Below, one piece after another: positions 21,488 to 33,445 of a stretch of 64,000 nt of DNA. Both the position numbers and the translations under genes were made by a program. Each line of letters starts with the position of its first letter. The first letter of the stretch is position 1. Below the pieces are notes generated by a model, which did not search any database, was not told the origin of the DNA, and saw only the letters and a program-made list of their open reading frames with translations. This DNA is from Vicia villosa. Taxonomy: Eukaryota > Streptophyta > Magnoliopsida > Fabales > Fabaceae. Where the stretch lies: contig NC_081184.1 in NCBI RefSeq assembly GCF_029867415.1, positions 75,862,364 to 75,926,363 of the forward strand, written 5' to 3'.

Positions 21488-21680
21488 AATCAAACTTTTT
21501 TGCCACGAGGCTGGCTAATCAATCAAACTGTTTTACCACCGTACTGGCTGATTAATCAAAGTTTTTGTCACAAGGCTGACTTCATTGAAACTTTTGCCAC
21601 GAGGCTGGCTGATTAATCAAAACTTTTTGTCACAAGGCTGACTTCATTGAAAGTTTTTGCCACAAGGCTGGTTAAACAAA
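21488..21680 (+). repeat. Tandem repeat TTTTGCCACGAGGCTGGCT in solo LTR 2
   Basis: About seven short units alternate between GCCACGAGGCTGGCTGATTA and GTCACAAGGCTGACTTCATT forms, giving a higher-order period of about 60 bp. Confidence 0.75.
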
Positions 21681-22043
21681 CAAAAATCAAACAGATGTAT
21701 GTGATGATATAGATTAGATACATCTAGCATTTAGACGACATTTGTCTATTTTCCTTTGCTTTCACTAGCATAAGTGGGAACTACGATTGCTCTGACTTTC
21801 TCAACATCCCTTTGAGAATACGTAGGCACAAGGTCGATCCTTGGCGAGCAAAACAAAACACAAAAAACCATTCAAACCTTAGCACCCGTAGACCCGAGCT
21901 ACAGATGCTCTGATTCCCTCTAAGGGATATGTATGCAGAGGATCGCGATGATCTTTGCGAGCATAATCAAACAAACACCTTAGGTCCCACCTATTTCACA
22001 AAAACCTCTCAACAATATGGAATAAAAAACAAAGCAAAGAAAC

Positions 22044-22091
22044 CTATAGAGTACTATAGATACGTTGGGTGCTAATACCTTCCCTTCGTAT
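22044..22091 (+). promoter_or_regulatory. Twin hairpin of solo LTR 2
   Basis: Hairpin a is CTATAG-AGTA-CTATAG (22044-22059), a perfect stem. Hairpin b is ATACGTTGGG with CCCTTCGTAT (22060-22091), with two T-T mismatches and the usual TGCTAATACCTT loop. It lies about 200 nt before the LTR end. Confidence 0.6.
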
Positions 22092-22294
22092 AACCAACCC
22101 TCTTACCCAAAGATCTCTCCCCCCACTTTTAGGTTATTGCAGCTTTTTTCCTTTTCGTCTCTTGGAAATAATAAAAAGTTTGGTCGAAACAAAAGAAAAA
22201 TCATTTTTATGAGCACTCGAGCCCAAAGAAGGCATCAGGTGTCTCATCCCACAAAAAAAGAGGAACAAAACGATTTTTCGCCCGCGACAGCGAG

Positions 22295-24456
22295 GAAAGT
22301 CAAAATTCCTGTCAGGAGGTTCAAAAAGGCGCCGATCCCTGAAGTAGTCGGTGAAGGTGATCAAGAAGACAACCACAACAACCAGGGTTCTGCCAAACAC
22401 TCCCTCTCTTCAAACGAAGAAGATTATCATTCCGAAGACGAACAGGGTGATAACAAATATCAGTTGTTGGAAGAACGCATGAAAGCTATGGAGATACAGA
22501 AAATACCTGGTTTAGACTTCAATGATCTTGGACTCGTCTCAGATATTGTTATCCCTCCAAAGTTCAAAGTTCCTGTCTTTGCAAAGTATGATGGAGTCTC
22601 TTGCCCAAAGCTGCATCTAAGGTCCTATGTGAGGAAGATACTACCTCATACGGCAGATAACAAATTGTGGATTCATTTCTTCCAAGAAAGTCTGTCGGGT
22701 ACACAACTCGAGTGGTACTACCAACTGGAAAGTGCAAAAGTTCACACCTGGGAAGATCTGGCTGCTGCTTTCTACAAACAGTATCAATACAACGCTTACC
22801 TTGCACCAACCCGTACTCAACTACGGGGCATGACTATGGCACAAAAAGAAAGTTTCAAAGAGTATGCACAAAAATGGAGAGATCTAGCTTGAAGGGTTCA
22901 ACCACCCTTATCTGATCGCGAGCTAGTCGACATGTTCATGGGCACTTTAACTGGCCCTTTCTACAGTCATTTGCTGGGAAGCTCGTCGTCAGGTATCACT
23001 GACCTGATATTAACTGGAGAGCGTGTCGAAAGCGGCATTCAAAGTGGAAAAATTCAAATAGGCTCCTCCTCTGGTACTACAAAGAGGCCCATCAGTGGGA
23101 GAAATGAAGTCAATACAATGCACAGTCAGAAAAGTCGCAAAAGTGAGCATCACCAATCTGTAGGGGCTGTTCTGATCTCTGCATCTGCACCTCAAAAAGA
23201 TCAACCTCCGAAGTATACGCGTCGACCAGATGCACCAAGAAGAAACTTCACCAGAATCAATATGCCAATCTCTCAAGCATTGCAGCACTTGTTAAAAGCA
23301 AATCTGATCACATTGAAAGACCCTCCAAAGAATGTCAACACTTCCTCTCCTAGTTATCGCCCCGACGCAACATGTGCATACCATTCCAATTGTCTTGGAC
23401 ATGACGCAGATCATTGTTGGGCCCTGAAAAATAAAATTCAAGACATGATAGATGCTGGGGAAATTGAATTCGATCCTCCAAAGACTCTAAATGTCATCAC
23501 TGCACCTATGCCAAAGCACGACAAGACCGTTAATGCTATCATAGACACTTTTTATATCTATGATGTGAGAGAATTGTCAACTCCGCTCCTTGAAGTCAAA
23601 AGAAAGCTAATACGAGCTGGTTTATTCCCAGGTTGTGACCCTGATTGTTTTTATTGTGCACACCTACCCAATGGGTGTGAGAATTTGAAAGGAGGAATTC
23701 AAAAATGGATGGATCTTCGTATCATTATGTTTGAGAAGCTCCCTTCTATAGACAATTTGTGCGAAGTTTTTTCAAATGGAATGAGGATCGAGGACGTCTC
23801 AGTGGTTTCTAACATACCATTGAAAATCCCTACCAAAGCTCCTTTCAAAATTTCTGCTGCACCCAAAGTGGCATCGGTAATCATCACCAGTCCGACTCCA
23901 TTTCCATACTCCTCAGACAAAGCTGTCCCGTGGAGTTCTGACACTAATGTTTATATCCATGGAGTTAAGCAAGACACCTTGACTGAAGAGGCCATGAATT
24001 TTACTACTCCAACTGTTGATAATATTGTGGGTACTAGTAAGATTACGAGAAGTGGAAGGATCTTTTCACCAGAAATTTCTCCAAATATTGCTACTAATCC
24101 AGTCCAGGTCCCAGTTCCTAATCAAGATATCAACGCTCGAGGCAAAGACCCGCTAGTTGAACCAGTTCAAGTAACTGTGGAAGTCACTATTGAAGATCCT
24201 TCGAGGCAAGAAATGGAGGAAATATTGAAAATCATCTGCAAAAGTGATTACAATATTGTCGAACAACTGGGGCACACTACTTCAAAGATTTCAATGCTGT
24301 CTCTGCTAAAGTATTCTGAAGCTCATGCCAAGGCCTTAATGAAGTTCTTGAAAGCTGCACATGTACCACAGGAGATTTCAGTCGACCAATTTGAAAATTG
24401 TGTTGCCAATCTAACAGTAGATAACGGTCTCGGTTTCTCTGATGCTGATTTAACCC
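22295..24456 (+). pseudogene. Ogre copy B gag, main segment
   Basis: This is the Gag capsid core and nucleocapsid of the Ogre element, continuing the frame of 16342-16499. The core includes PGLDFNDLGLVSDIVIPPKF, the tryptophan-rich ESLSGTQLEWYYQLE and YKQYQYNAYLAPTRTQLRG. One CCHC-like zinc knuckle, CAYHSNCLGHDADHC, starts at about 23370. A GGA-to-TGA type stop lies at 22890-22892, directly before the conserved RVQPPLSDRELVDMFMGTL; the frame then runs open to 24456. It is broken there by element C and resumes in frame at 39120. The last part duplicates bases 1-580 of copy A. Confidence 0.9.
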
Positions 24457-27400
24457 TGTTGCACCCCAAAATTTGCCCTCCTAATTTTACTTCTACTTGG
24501 CTTATGACTTTGGATTCATCTGCATAAATTCTTATCATTCATTTATTTTAGGGTAAAATCATTCATTCATCTGCATCATGTGTGGCATTATTAGGTCAAG
24601 GGTTGGCTTACATATATTGGATTCTTATAAGTTCACCTGATCAAATATTGCTCCGTACGTTGCAAGCTATCTTGGTTCTAGTTTTCTCAAGGAAAAAAGC
24701 TTTAGAAGAAATGCGTGTTGGAAAAAGAGTGAAATTGAAAATATTCATTTGAGTTGACTTTTGGTCAACCGAGTCAACCATGGAGGGTTGAGTTTTGTTG
24801 ACCAAGTCACATTGACCTATTCTTTAGTACTTGGCTATAACCATGTTTTGGAAGTATTTTATTCAACAAAAAAAAAAAGGAAATCACTCATTGTTTATTA
24901 TTTGAAATACAAAAGTCAAATTCAAGTACAATCACATACTACAAGGAATGCAATTACAGAGCTGTCACAAAAGGGAACAGGAAGCTACATGAAAATCCAT
25001 GTTGATCGAAAGTCAAACAAATTTTCTAAAAGCCTACTGTTTCAAAGTCTTCAGCTTCACCACCTCCCATCACTCTTGCTCCTCAAGCCAATTTCAACTT
25101 CGCTTTGTAACCATAAATCTGCCAGTTCCAAACCGTTTCAATAAACCAGTTCAAGATAGTTTACAAACCCATTCCACAAGAGTCAGCTCCTACAAAGACT
25201 TGCTGCTACTTGCTCACCTGCATAAAACCAAATAAAATAAAACCAGTCCTTAGGAAATAAAACACCGCATCAGTTATATAACCCAAAACAGAATTCAGAA
25301 CCTCCAATTACTAACTACCACCTATACTAACAGTTTCCCTTCCACTTCTTAATTCCAATTTGCAGCCTCAGTATAAAAAGAATCAAGTTTCATGGTAGAT
25401 CAGAAGCAAACGGAGAAGACATTACACATACACAGTCCTATAAAATTCAAACATCAAATGTCCAAACCACGCTTACCAAAGACAATTGAGCTCCGGGTCC
25501 GAAACAGTTTGTCATGCAATTCCAGTTCGTGCTTAAACTTAGTTCGCAGCCGAGTCGAGTCCACGTGTAACGCCATTCAAATATCAGGGCACCATTCACA
25601 AAGGTTAAGCGACGATTCCGAAGCTTCTCCCTTGCTAAAATCCCCAAGTGCCAGCTCTCTATTTTCCCTGTCAAACATACCATGGAATTTACATCAATAC
25701 CGAAACAAGTTCAGACATTATCCAAAACAGGTTGCATATCATTACTACATTCATACTCCAGTTCACCATTTCTAACTTCCATGAATAAAAAAAAGAAAAC
25801 CCCAACAGTTTGATAACCAATTCCCTAAACTAATTCAGTTTCAAGAACAGCTCTGTTTTTCCTCTTCTAACCCTAACAACTTATAACTTCTACTACTAAC
25901 TCATCTATTTCTAACAGTCCATTAACTAACAGATCTTTTACCACCTTACATTCAGTTTAACAGAATTCCCTAACTGGTTTAACAAACTTCAACAAACTTC
26001 ATAACTGTCAAAACAGTTTTGAAACAAACTAAACCAACTTGTAACCACCTTCTAACAACCTAACAAACTTACGACAGCTTTGTAACTACCCTCTAACTAA
26101 CCAACAAACCCAACTTCAATCCTAACCTATAACCAATTTCTAACCTCTTCCTAATTTCATACTAACAGTTTATAACTAACTTTCAGCAATCCTAAACAGA
26201 GCCATAACTAACTTTTAAACAAATTGGTAACTAACTCCTAATTTACATAACAAAAAAACAGGATTAACTAACCTTATTTTTTAGATTCAATCCTCACCAT
26301 TGATCCAATAACCGATTTCTCAAATCCTGTGGCTCTCAATTCCCTCTCAACTGAACTCTCCTCTTTCAAACCACCTATATATATTCTGCTCCCTTCAATT
26401 CAGAAAGGGTCCACCATCCTCTCCACCATTTTTTCTCCACTTCACTCTCTTCACTTCTCTGCTTCACACTTCACTCTCTCAATTTCATCATCATCTTCAA
26501 GCTTTCTCCAACCACTCTCCATCTCTGAATAATCATCACAAGAACCTGCAAAAACTGAACCAAGATACTGAGAAGATGAGAAAATCGCAACAAAAAGAAT
26601 TCAGAATCTCCTTCATCGATAACCACATCTAAACCTTCATCTTCTTCTTCAACCAACATCATCTTCAGTTCATCTTCGTTCGCACACCTGCAACAAATTG
26701 TGCGAATCATTCATCAGCACCGAGCATCAATCACCAACAATCTTTATCACAATATCTCTGGGATTTTCAAGACTCTCTCTGAACCGTGTTCATATCTCTG
26801 CAAAGACATCTATCTTCACCATTTCAGAGCCGCAACCGCATCATTCTCTTCATAACCTTCAGCAAGTTCGCATAGCAACCACATCACATTAGCTCACGAG
26901 AAATCATCAAACAGAAGAATTCAAGAAGAAGGATAGAAGAAGAGGTCGAAGAAGAAAGAACTTACAATCTCTGAGTTCCGAATTCGGAGCTTTACGAATC
27001 TAGTGTTTAAAATCGGAACGAGATGAGAAGTAGCGAGGTGAGGAAAGTATCGTCTGGTGGCGGTCTTTGTAGTGGTCAAACGGTGAAGCTGACTTGAATT
27101 CGACGGAGGAGAAGAGAGTAACCTCGCCGGTGAGGGTGACGTCGTCGCCGCCGTTTCGAACAAAGACGAAGAGGAGTACCGGAGGCGCCATCGTTCGTTA
27201 TGCGAGAGGTCGAGGGAGAAGGAGAAGCTTCTCAACGAAGCTGAATTGGAAAATTCACAAGGTACAAACCCTATTTCCCCCTTTCTTCTTTTTAAATTAA
27301 TTTCAGGATTAATCTCACTTAGTTGATATTAATTAGTCTTAGTTGAGTTAATTGATAATTGGATATAATATAAGGTTTAGTCAATAATTAATTGATCTAA

Positions 27401-28899
27401 TTGTCTTGATTATAATTCTGAGTAATAGTAAATCTAAATGTGGATCGAACAAAAATATATCTTGGGCCTGCTATGCTATCCACCCTTCCTGTAGGCCCGT
27501 TGTCTTTTTTTGCATTAAAATCTGTACAGAAAAACATTTCCCCTGGGACAGATTCGCTGCTAACACCCCCCTGAGGCCCATGCCATTCTTTTTGGCAAAT
27601 AAGATCTCTGCAAAAATTCTGTGTGGGCTTCCCCCAGATGGGCCCTGCGCCCTTTGCTTATTTCCCTGCACCATCAATTCAATCTTCACCCCCCTGGTTC
27701 TATGTTTTATTTATGAAATTTAGGTCTTTTAATTAGATTTTTACCAATTTCTTTTAGGCATTAAAAATACTAATTTTTCTCCTATTAATTCTTAGACCTT
27801 AATACAATTTTGTCACATAAAAATGTTCATAAAAAATATTAGTTTTTAGGCTATTTGATTTTTAGTCTTTTTACTTCACTTGTAATTCCCTTTCTCTCAT
27901 AAAAATCAATATAAAAAATAGTAGTATCTTACTTCATTTTTGCACTATATTTTGACTTGTTACTTCATACTTGTGTATAATTTTGTACCATTGTATCCTT
28001 ATTCAATTTTGCTCATGATGTGACTTTATTTTCATGTTTCCTCAATTCCTAACCTTTAGGTAGAAACCATGATAACATTAGGTAGAAGTTCCCTTCATAC
28101 TTAGGCTAGTTTCTTTTCCTTTTCAACCTTAAAACACCTAACAATATCCAAATAAATTTCCCATAAAAAATACCAAGAAAACTCATAAAAAATGACTAAT
28201 AAATACTTTGACTAATAAGAAGGGAATGGAAGCTTGTAACTTCTCTTGCTTAAGGGATGTTCGAGTGCTTGGAGCTCCCTTGCTTAAGGGTTCCATTCAG
28301 GCGTAAGTTCCCAACCTCTAAAAAAACACAAACCAAAGAGTAACTCGAGTTTCCCTTGCTTAAGGGATTTCCTCGAAACGCTCAAACTCTCTTCTCTATC
28401 TCGCCTCCGAGGCATTCTTTAATCGGACATGTTATTTCCGCTCCATTCCCAGCTTAAGACTCCAGAGGTCGAGCAGCGGAGTGCGAATGTAACTTCGTCC
28501 ACTAAAAAACACAAAAACAAACAAAAACTAAAGAGCCGAACTACGGCGCTCTGATTCCTGAAAAGGATACGTAGGCATCAAGTCGCGGGGCTTGAACGAG
28601 CACAACTATTTATAACCCTTATTTTCCCCGTGTTTCACTTTCTTTCATTTGCATGCATTCCCTTAGTAATTAAGCTTTAGATTTGTACACCCTTTAGATA
28701 GCAACAAACATAGGTGGATACCATCGAGCACGATGGGCGTGAGGGGTGCTAGCACCTTCCCCTTGCGTAACCGACTCCCGTACCCTATCTCTGGTCGCAA
28801 GACCCTGTTCCTCCCTTTGTTAGGTTTCCTGGTATTCCTTTCCCTTATGGGATAAATATATTGGTGGCGACTCTGTTCACATTTCGCGAGCTTGCGACA
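24457..28899 (+). repeat. Element C 5' LTR (4443 bp)
   Basis: It starts TGTTGCACCCC and ends GCTTGCGACA. A TATA-like run TATATATAT is at 26376-26384. A CpG-dense patch lies at about 27010-27270. The twin hairpin is at 28721-28768 and a PBS-like TGGCGACTCT at 28865-28874. The many small reading frames reappear unchanged in the 3' LTR only because the LTRs are young. None shows coding features. Confidence 0.95.
28721..28768 (+). promoter_or_regulatory. Twin hairpin of element C 5' LTR
   Basis: Hairpin a is CCATCG-AGCA-CGATGG (28721-28736). Hairpin b is GCGTGAGGGG with CCCCTTGCGT (28737-28768), ten pairs including three G-U, loop TGCTAGCACCTT. The repeat copy in the 3' LTR is at 38936-38983. 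Confidence 0.7.
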
Positions 28900-28901
28900 G
28901 C

Positions 28902-28919
28902 TGGCGACTCTGCTGGGGA
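28902..28919 (+). promoter_or_regulatory. Primer binding site of element C
   Basis: TGGCGACTCTGCTGGGGA lies 2 nt after the 5' LTR. It differs from copy B's PBS at one position, so both would use the same tRNA-Arg type primer. Confidence 0.9.
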
Positions 28920-29793
28920 TGTTGCTAGACCTATTGCGGGTCCATTCTTAGAGAGTCGATCCTAGCCTGCGTTTGTTTGTTTATTTACTGGGTGTTTACT
29001 TGTTTGCATGCTTATTCTTTGCCTGCATATCATGTTTATTTCTGTTTGCACATCATGCATATGGATTATATTTTGTGTTCCCTGGGGTCTTCTGTTCTGT
29101 TTTGCAGGTGGGGGGTTTATATGAGGTAAAAGGCCCACTACCCAGGCCAGTGACACATAGGATTAGCGTGGATGCTCATGTTGACTCCCGTAGCGCTTGC
29201 TATGATCGAGCTTGACATGGGGTACCACAACTGGGCGAGGTTCTTTCATGGAACACTGTGTCTGGCACGCTTGTTGCCTCAAACACTTTGTACCCCATGG
29301 GAACTGTAGACCCTGGTAACCATTAGGGACCACTTGTCCGTGTCTAGACTACATACCTGTGAGATTGGGATGGGACAGGAAACTTGACCTCCATCATACC
29401 CGGATTTCTGCTATTCAATAAAAGACGTCGAACCTTTGATCCTGGGACATTTGACTTATACAGAAGTTCTACATCAGTTATCTATCAGAATCAACGTCGA
29501 ACCTCTGAATCTGGAGGGTTTGACCATCTTTGACTTATGCCCAAGCTATTTATCCAGAAAGCAACGTCGAACTTCTGAATCTGGAGGATTCGACCATATC
29601 TTATTAGCCATGAGAAGTTGTTGTCCAAGAAGCCTTGATCCTTGATCCTAATACATTTGCATCTTCATTAACATCTTTGCATTCATGCATATGCATTCAT
29701 GGTTACCAAGACTCTTACCTCTTTCTCTCCATCAGATCAGTCAAGACGATTCCTCCACACCGATATCTGACAAGAGCTCACAGAAGAAGAATC
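28920..29793 (+). other. Element C 5' leader
   Basis: About 870 nt with no long coding frame of its own. It contains a trio of hairpins at 29427-29594 and a splice-acceptor-like CTCTTTCTCTCCATCAG ending near 29734, some 60 nt before the gag ATG. Confidence 0.6.
29427..29594 (+). repeat. Three leader hairpins with GTCGAA stems, element C
   Basis: Three units carry a 5' arm GTCGAA(C) and a 3' arm (G)TTYGAC: 29427-29455, 29496-29524 and 29566-29594. The loops are near-identical (CTCTGAATCTGGAG in the last two). The second has a seven-pair stem including a G-U; the third pairs GTCGAA with TTCGAC. Confidence 0.6.
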
Positions 29794-31416
29794 ATGGAGA
29801 ATTACGAACAAGATCAAGCTGCCATTAGAGAAGAGATGGATCAAATGAAAACTAAGGTCGATGCTATCCTGGAAGCTATCCAAGCCTTGCGAACTGAAAG
29901 GATTCCTGCTACACAAGAGATTCCCGTTGTTGGTAATCAAGCTGCTGCTAGTCAACCTGATGTCATTCCACCTTCTACTAATCCACCTGAGTTCCAACCA
30001 AGGACTAATGCTACTCTTGGGATACCATTTAGCTTCATGACTGCTGATACTCTTGGAGCTTCAAACCAAGGAGGGTCCATGCCCTTAACCTCTGGAGTGC
30101 CAACTATGAATGGGCCTGTTTTCCCATTTCCTACTCCACCTCCTCATTCAGAAGTTCCTCATCCTGCTTTTTGTGGTCCTCAGTTTGCTAATCCAGAAAT
30201 GCATCCAATACCAACTGCTGAAAGAGCTCAACCTGTTGAGAGATCTGCTGAGAAGTATAAGATTCTTGAGGAAAGGATTCGAGCTATTGAAGGTTTTAGT
30301 GCCTGTGGGATGAACGCTGAAGAAATGTGCTTGGTTCCTAATCTGGTTATTCCTCCCAAGTTCAAGACTCCCGACTTTCAGAAGTACAAGGGTTTAAGCT
30401 GTCCGAAGAGCCACATTATCATGTACTGTCGTAAGATGGCTTCTCACATTCACAATGAACCATTGCTCATCCATTGCTTTCAAGATAGCTTGTCTGGGGC
30501 ATCTCTGAACTGGTATATGAATCTGGAGCGTAATAGGATCCGATCTTGGAAGGATTTGTATGATGCCTTTCTCAAGCAATACCAATACAACATCGACATG
30601 GCACCGACTAGGTTGCAACTTCAGAATCAAGCACAAAAGACCAATGAGACATTCAAAGAATATGCCCAAAGGTGGAGAGAAATGGCTGCTCAAGTTAATC
30701 CACCACTTTCTGAATCCGAGCTGGTTGATATGTTCATGAACACTCTTCAAGGACATTACTATGAAAGGATGGTGGGTAGTGTTTCTTCTGGCTTCTCCGA
30801 TCTAGTTAGGATTGGTGAAAGAATTGAGAATGGCTTGAAAATTGGTAAGATCCAGAATCCCGCCAATGCTACTGCTGCTAATCCATATGGGTACAAAAAA
30901 CCTCAAGGTAATTTCATCAAAAAGAAAGAAGGTGAGACTAGTGCTGCTTCTGCTCAAGATCAAGCTCCCTACTATCAAGTGAACGCCACCGCTCCTCAAG
31001 CTTATGTGGCACCTGTTGGTCAACAACCTTGGGTTCCGTATCAGCAATATGTTCAACAACAACAACAAGGTTATCAACAGAGACAAGGTCAACAGAGACA
31101 GAATAGGCCAAAAAGGGTGTATGATCGTGTGCCAATGTCTTATAGCCAACTTCTTGCTACCTTGCTCGACCTCAAACTGATTCAGTTAGCAGAAGCGAGG
31201 CCTCCTCCTGATCCTCTCCCTCCAAATTACAAGATCAATGCCAAATGTGAATTCAACTCTGGGGGATCTGGTCACACTACTGAAGAATGCAGAGTTCTCA
31301 AGGACAGGGTTCAGGATCTGATTGATGCAAAAGAGATTACATTCGCACCTGTGGCACCTAATGTGGTCAACAATCCCATGCCACCTCACAATGGAGCTTC
31401 CACCAGTGGACCATGA
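29794..31416 (+). CDS. Gag of element C (540 aa)
   Basis: This is the structural protein that would form the virus-like particle. It is intact; the ATG at 29794 (ATCATGGAG) starts the coiled-coil N-terminus EQDQAAIREEMDQMKTKVDA, followed by a Pro-rich linker. The gag core is at about residues 170-350, with VIPPKFKTPDFQKYKG, LSGASLNWYMNLE and DAFLKQYQYN as in Ogre Gag. A Gln-rich stretch (about 420-460) and a nucleocapsid end follow. The zinc knuckle reads CEFNSGGSGHTTEEC, so the first His ligand is Asn. The protein ends at ...GASTSGP with no protease domain. An upstream in-frame extension exists from 29635 but has no gag-like content. Of the Gag frames in the window, this is the one without stop, frameshift or truncation. 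Confidence 0.93.
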   Translation: MENYEQDQAAIREEMDQMKTKVDAILEAIQALRTERIPATQEIPVVGNQAAASQPDVIPPSTNPPEFQPRTNATLGIPFSFMTADTLGASNQGGSMPLTSGVPTMNGPVFPFPTPPPHSEVPHPAFCGPQFANPEMHPIPTAERAQPVERSAEKYKILEERIRAIEGFSACGMNAEEMCLVPNLVIPPKFKTPDFQKYKGLSCPKSHIIMYCRKMASHIHNEPLLIHCFQDSLSGASLNWYMNLERNRIRSWKDLYDAFLKQYQYNIDMAPTRLQLQNQAQKTNETFKEYAQRWREMAAQVNPPLSESELVDMFMNTLQGHYYERMVGSVSSGFSDLVRIGERIENGLKIGKIQNPANATAANPYGYKKPQGNFIKKKEGETSAASAQDQAPYYQVNATAPQAYVAPVGQQPWVPYQQYVQQQQQGYQQRQGQQRQNRPKRVYDRVPMSYSQLLATLLDLKLIQLAEARPPPDPLPPNYKINAKCEFNSGGSGHTTEECRVLKDRVQDLIDAKEITFAPVAPNVVNNPMPPHNGASTSGP

Positions 31417-32120
31417 AGACTTTATGTTTGTCAGAGAACATTTCATTTGCATTAGAATAAGGCCAAGCTTGCCATTGTATAGATTTCTTTAGCACTTTCA
31501 ATTGTATTACTTTTGCTGTTATCAAGTACTTCCCATTGTAAGAAATCCACTCTATTTGAATGAATAAAAATGTAATATACATGTTTTTCTCAAATCATAT
31601 TCATCTTTGTCATTATGTTCATTGATACTTCATTCATTTGTCTTAAGCAACTAAAAAAGGAGAATGATGAAAAATGAATCAAAAACACATGAATCACTAA
31701 TTGTATGCTTTTGGAACAAGATCCTGCTGACGATGTACAGGCATTGTTTCAATTCCTAAACACTGGAGTTACAAGGGAGTGAAACCTTCGTCAACCCCTT
31801 TGAGCCTAAGGAGTAGAAGTTTCTTTTCAAAAGATACAAAACCCTCAATCTTAACCTGGGGCAGGGTAGTCTTCAGTTAGTGCGACGGAGCGCTCAACTT
31901 TCAGGTATTCCATCAGAGGGTCAATCATATCTCAGATCTCACAACAAAGAAGAAGAGCACAATCCACAATGGATGTCTCTCATTCACCAAGAAGAAGGCA
32001 GTCACAACCTTTTCATCAAGTCAATCACAAATGTCATACAACTTGTTCCCGAACGAGACGAAAAGAATGAAAAGAAAGTTATGAATCATGATAAAAAAAA
32101 AAGAAAGAAACAATAGCCCG
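31417..32120 (+). other. Element C noncoding region after gag
   Basis: About 700 nt. In an autonomous Ogre this interval would hold protease, intron, RT, RNase H and integrase. I find no recognisable pol residue in any frame. A/T-rich sequence with AATAAA-like motifs lies at about 31560. Confidence 0.6.
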
Positions 32121-32222
32121 CTAAGTCAAAAGAAAAAAGAAAAGCTTTGAAGCAATTGACTTAGGCAAAAATTAGGGCATATCCCGCTGGACAACGAAAA
32201 CCAAAAGAAACTTTCTGTCCAG
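32121..32222 (+). promoter_or_regulatory. Two pol-end-type hairpins retained in element C
   Basis: The first is CTAAGTCAA with TTGACTTAG (32121-32129 and 32156-32164), nine perfect pairs, followed by GCAAAA. The second is CTGGACA with TGTCCAG (32187-32193 and 32216-32222), with GAAAACC in its loop and GCAAAAGTTAGGG after it. They correspond to the hairpins after integrase in copies A and B. Confidence 0.65.
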
Positions 32223-33445
32223 GCAAAAGTTAGGGAATGCAAAAAAGAAAATCCTCCAAGGGACAAGTTGTTGTGACCATCAATAAAAGCACCAAAGGGT
32301 GACTGCCACCTCCATCAAAGCCACAAAAGATCCTCATCCATCATAATCCTTCCTGAAAGGTGAACACTCGTGTTAAACTAGCTGAACGTAGGACTGGAGA
32401 ACATCACGAAGAAGGGGTGGTTTAAGTAGAACTTGAGCCTTTATCCTTTGTTTCTCAAACCGTGAACCCGGCCACGTTACAACCCTCAAAAGTCCTAATT
32501 GAAGTAGGGTTCGTTTCGAAAGCATACAAACTGTAAGATCATGCCAAACTGACTCCTTATGTTGCTGTGTCATTTGTGTTAGTATCAATACAACATTTTG
32601 ACAAATAAAAACTTTTCTTTGAGAGTAACATGTGCATTGCATTCTCATTATCTTTTTCAAAACAGAATTGTCTCTAAACTTGAAAGTAAGTACTTGATAC
32701 CAAGGAAAGTTCAACATTGAAATTCCATCGAGTAATCTTACAAAGGCAAAGGTTGGTCATCCACTAGCAAATATCTGAAGCATCTATTTGGTGGAAGAAT
32801 TCCTTTCAATCTGGGGCATTCATTTCATGATCAACACTGGGGCAAACCATTGCAAATCTCCATGATTCAAGCACTATCAAAGTTCTATCTCAAAAGATCA
32901 TACAAACTGGGGCAAGCTAGTAATAATTCATCTCTTCATCTTCAATCAAGTGTCAGATATCGAGATAGGTGTTGAGGAGTCAAGCCAAACACCTCACCCT
33001 CAGGAGTCCTGTACTTCAAGCTATGACCTTTCCATAAAGGCATTCTCCATCCACTCCTTATATCCTGGAAGCAATCATTCCATTCATCATCATACATGCA
33101 TCATGCATATCATTGCATTCTCATTGGCATATCTCCCTCAATAATCCAATCATCAACAAAGCAAGGGCATCCACCCCACCTTGATCCTCGAACAGAGTTT
33201 CAGAACTCCGCCTAATCTATTCCCCACAAAAGCAGAAACCCTGACCATCCCATCAGTACACTGCATATAGAACTCATTGAATTGCATCTCCTGAAGTACA
33301 TAAAACAAATGAAACATTGCATATGAAGCATAAGCCAAGTTACTCATCAGATGAGGTCCCTACAAGCATCAATTGATATTCCACTGGATCACTCAGAGAT
33401 ACCATTGTGATGTCATCTCCCAAAGTCAATCATGTTCATCTTTCT
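32223..33445 (+). other. Element C 3' noncoding region
   Basis: Noncoding sequence between the hairpins and the tandem array. Short frames are present, but none has recognisable content. Confidence 0.6.

Larger units (their letters stand above)
16500..22289 (+). mobile_element. Solo LTR 2 (5.8 kb), inserted in gag of copy B
   Basis: It starts TGTCATACCCC and ends GCCCGCGACA. A perfect 5-bp target duplication, gcgag, flanks it (16495-16499 and 22290-22294). No PBS, gag or pol is present, so it is a solo LTR, and a different family from the A/B and C LTRs. A TATA box is at 18093-18101. A CpG-dense, GAGAGA-rich patch lies at about 19130-19520. Tandem arrays occupy 20640-20860, 21100-21370 and 21488-21680, and the twin hairpin is at 22044-22091. 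Reading frames inside it (for example 17495-17914 and 18294-18662) are low in complexity and probably accidental. Confidence 0.92.

Noticed and set aside
22065..22294. Upstream extension of the gag frame before 22295
   Set aside because: It is solo LTR sequence; the true gag start is at 16342 and the target duplication marks the join.
26921..27235. Minus-strand 104-codon frame over the CpG-dense patch of element C
   Set aside because: Ser/Arg-rich composition from GAAGAA-type DNA; no domain. Kept only as part of the CpG patch observation.
27406..27723. 105-codon frame present in both LTRs of element C (also 37620-37937)
   Set aside because: Identity between the copies is explained by LTR youth; no coding signature.
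29635..29793. Upstream in-frame extension of element C Gag
   Set aside because: No gag-like content, and it crosses an acceptor-like site. The ATG at 29794 starts the coiled-coil N-terminus seen in related Gags.
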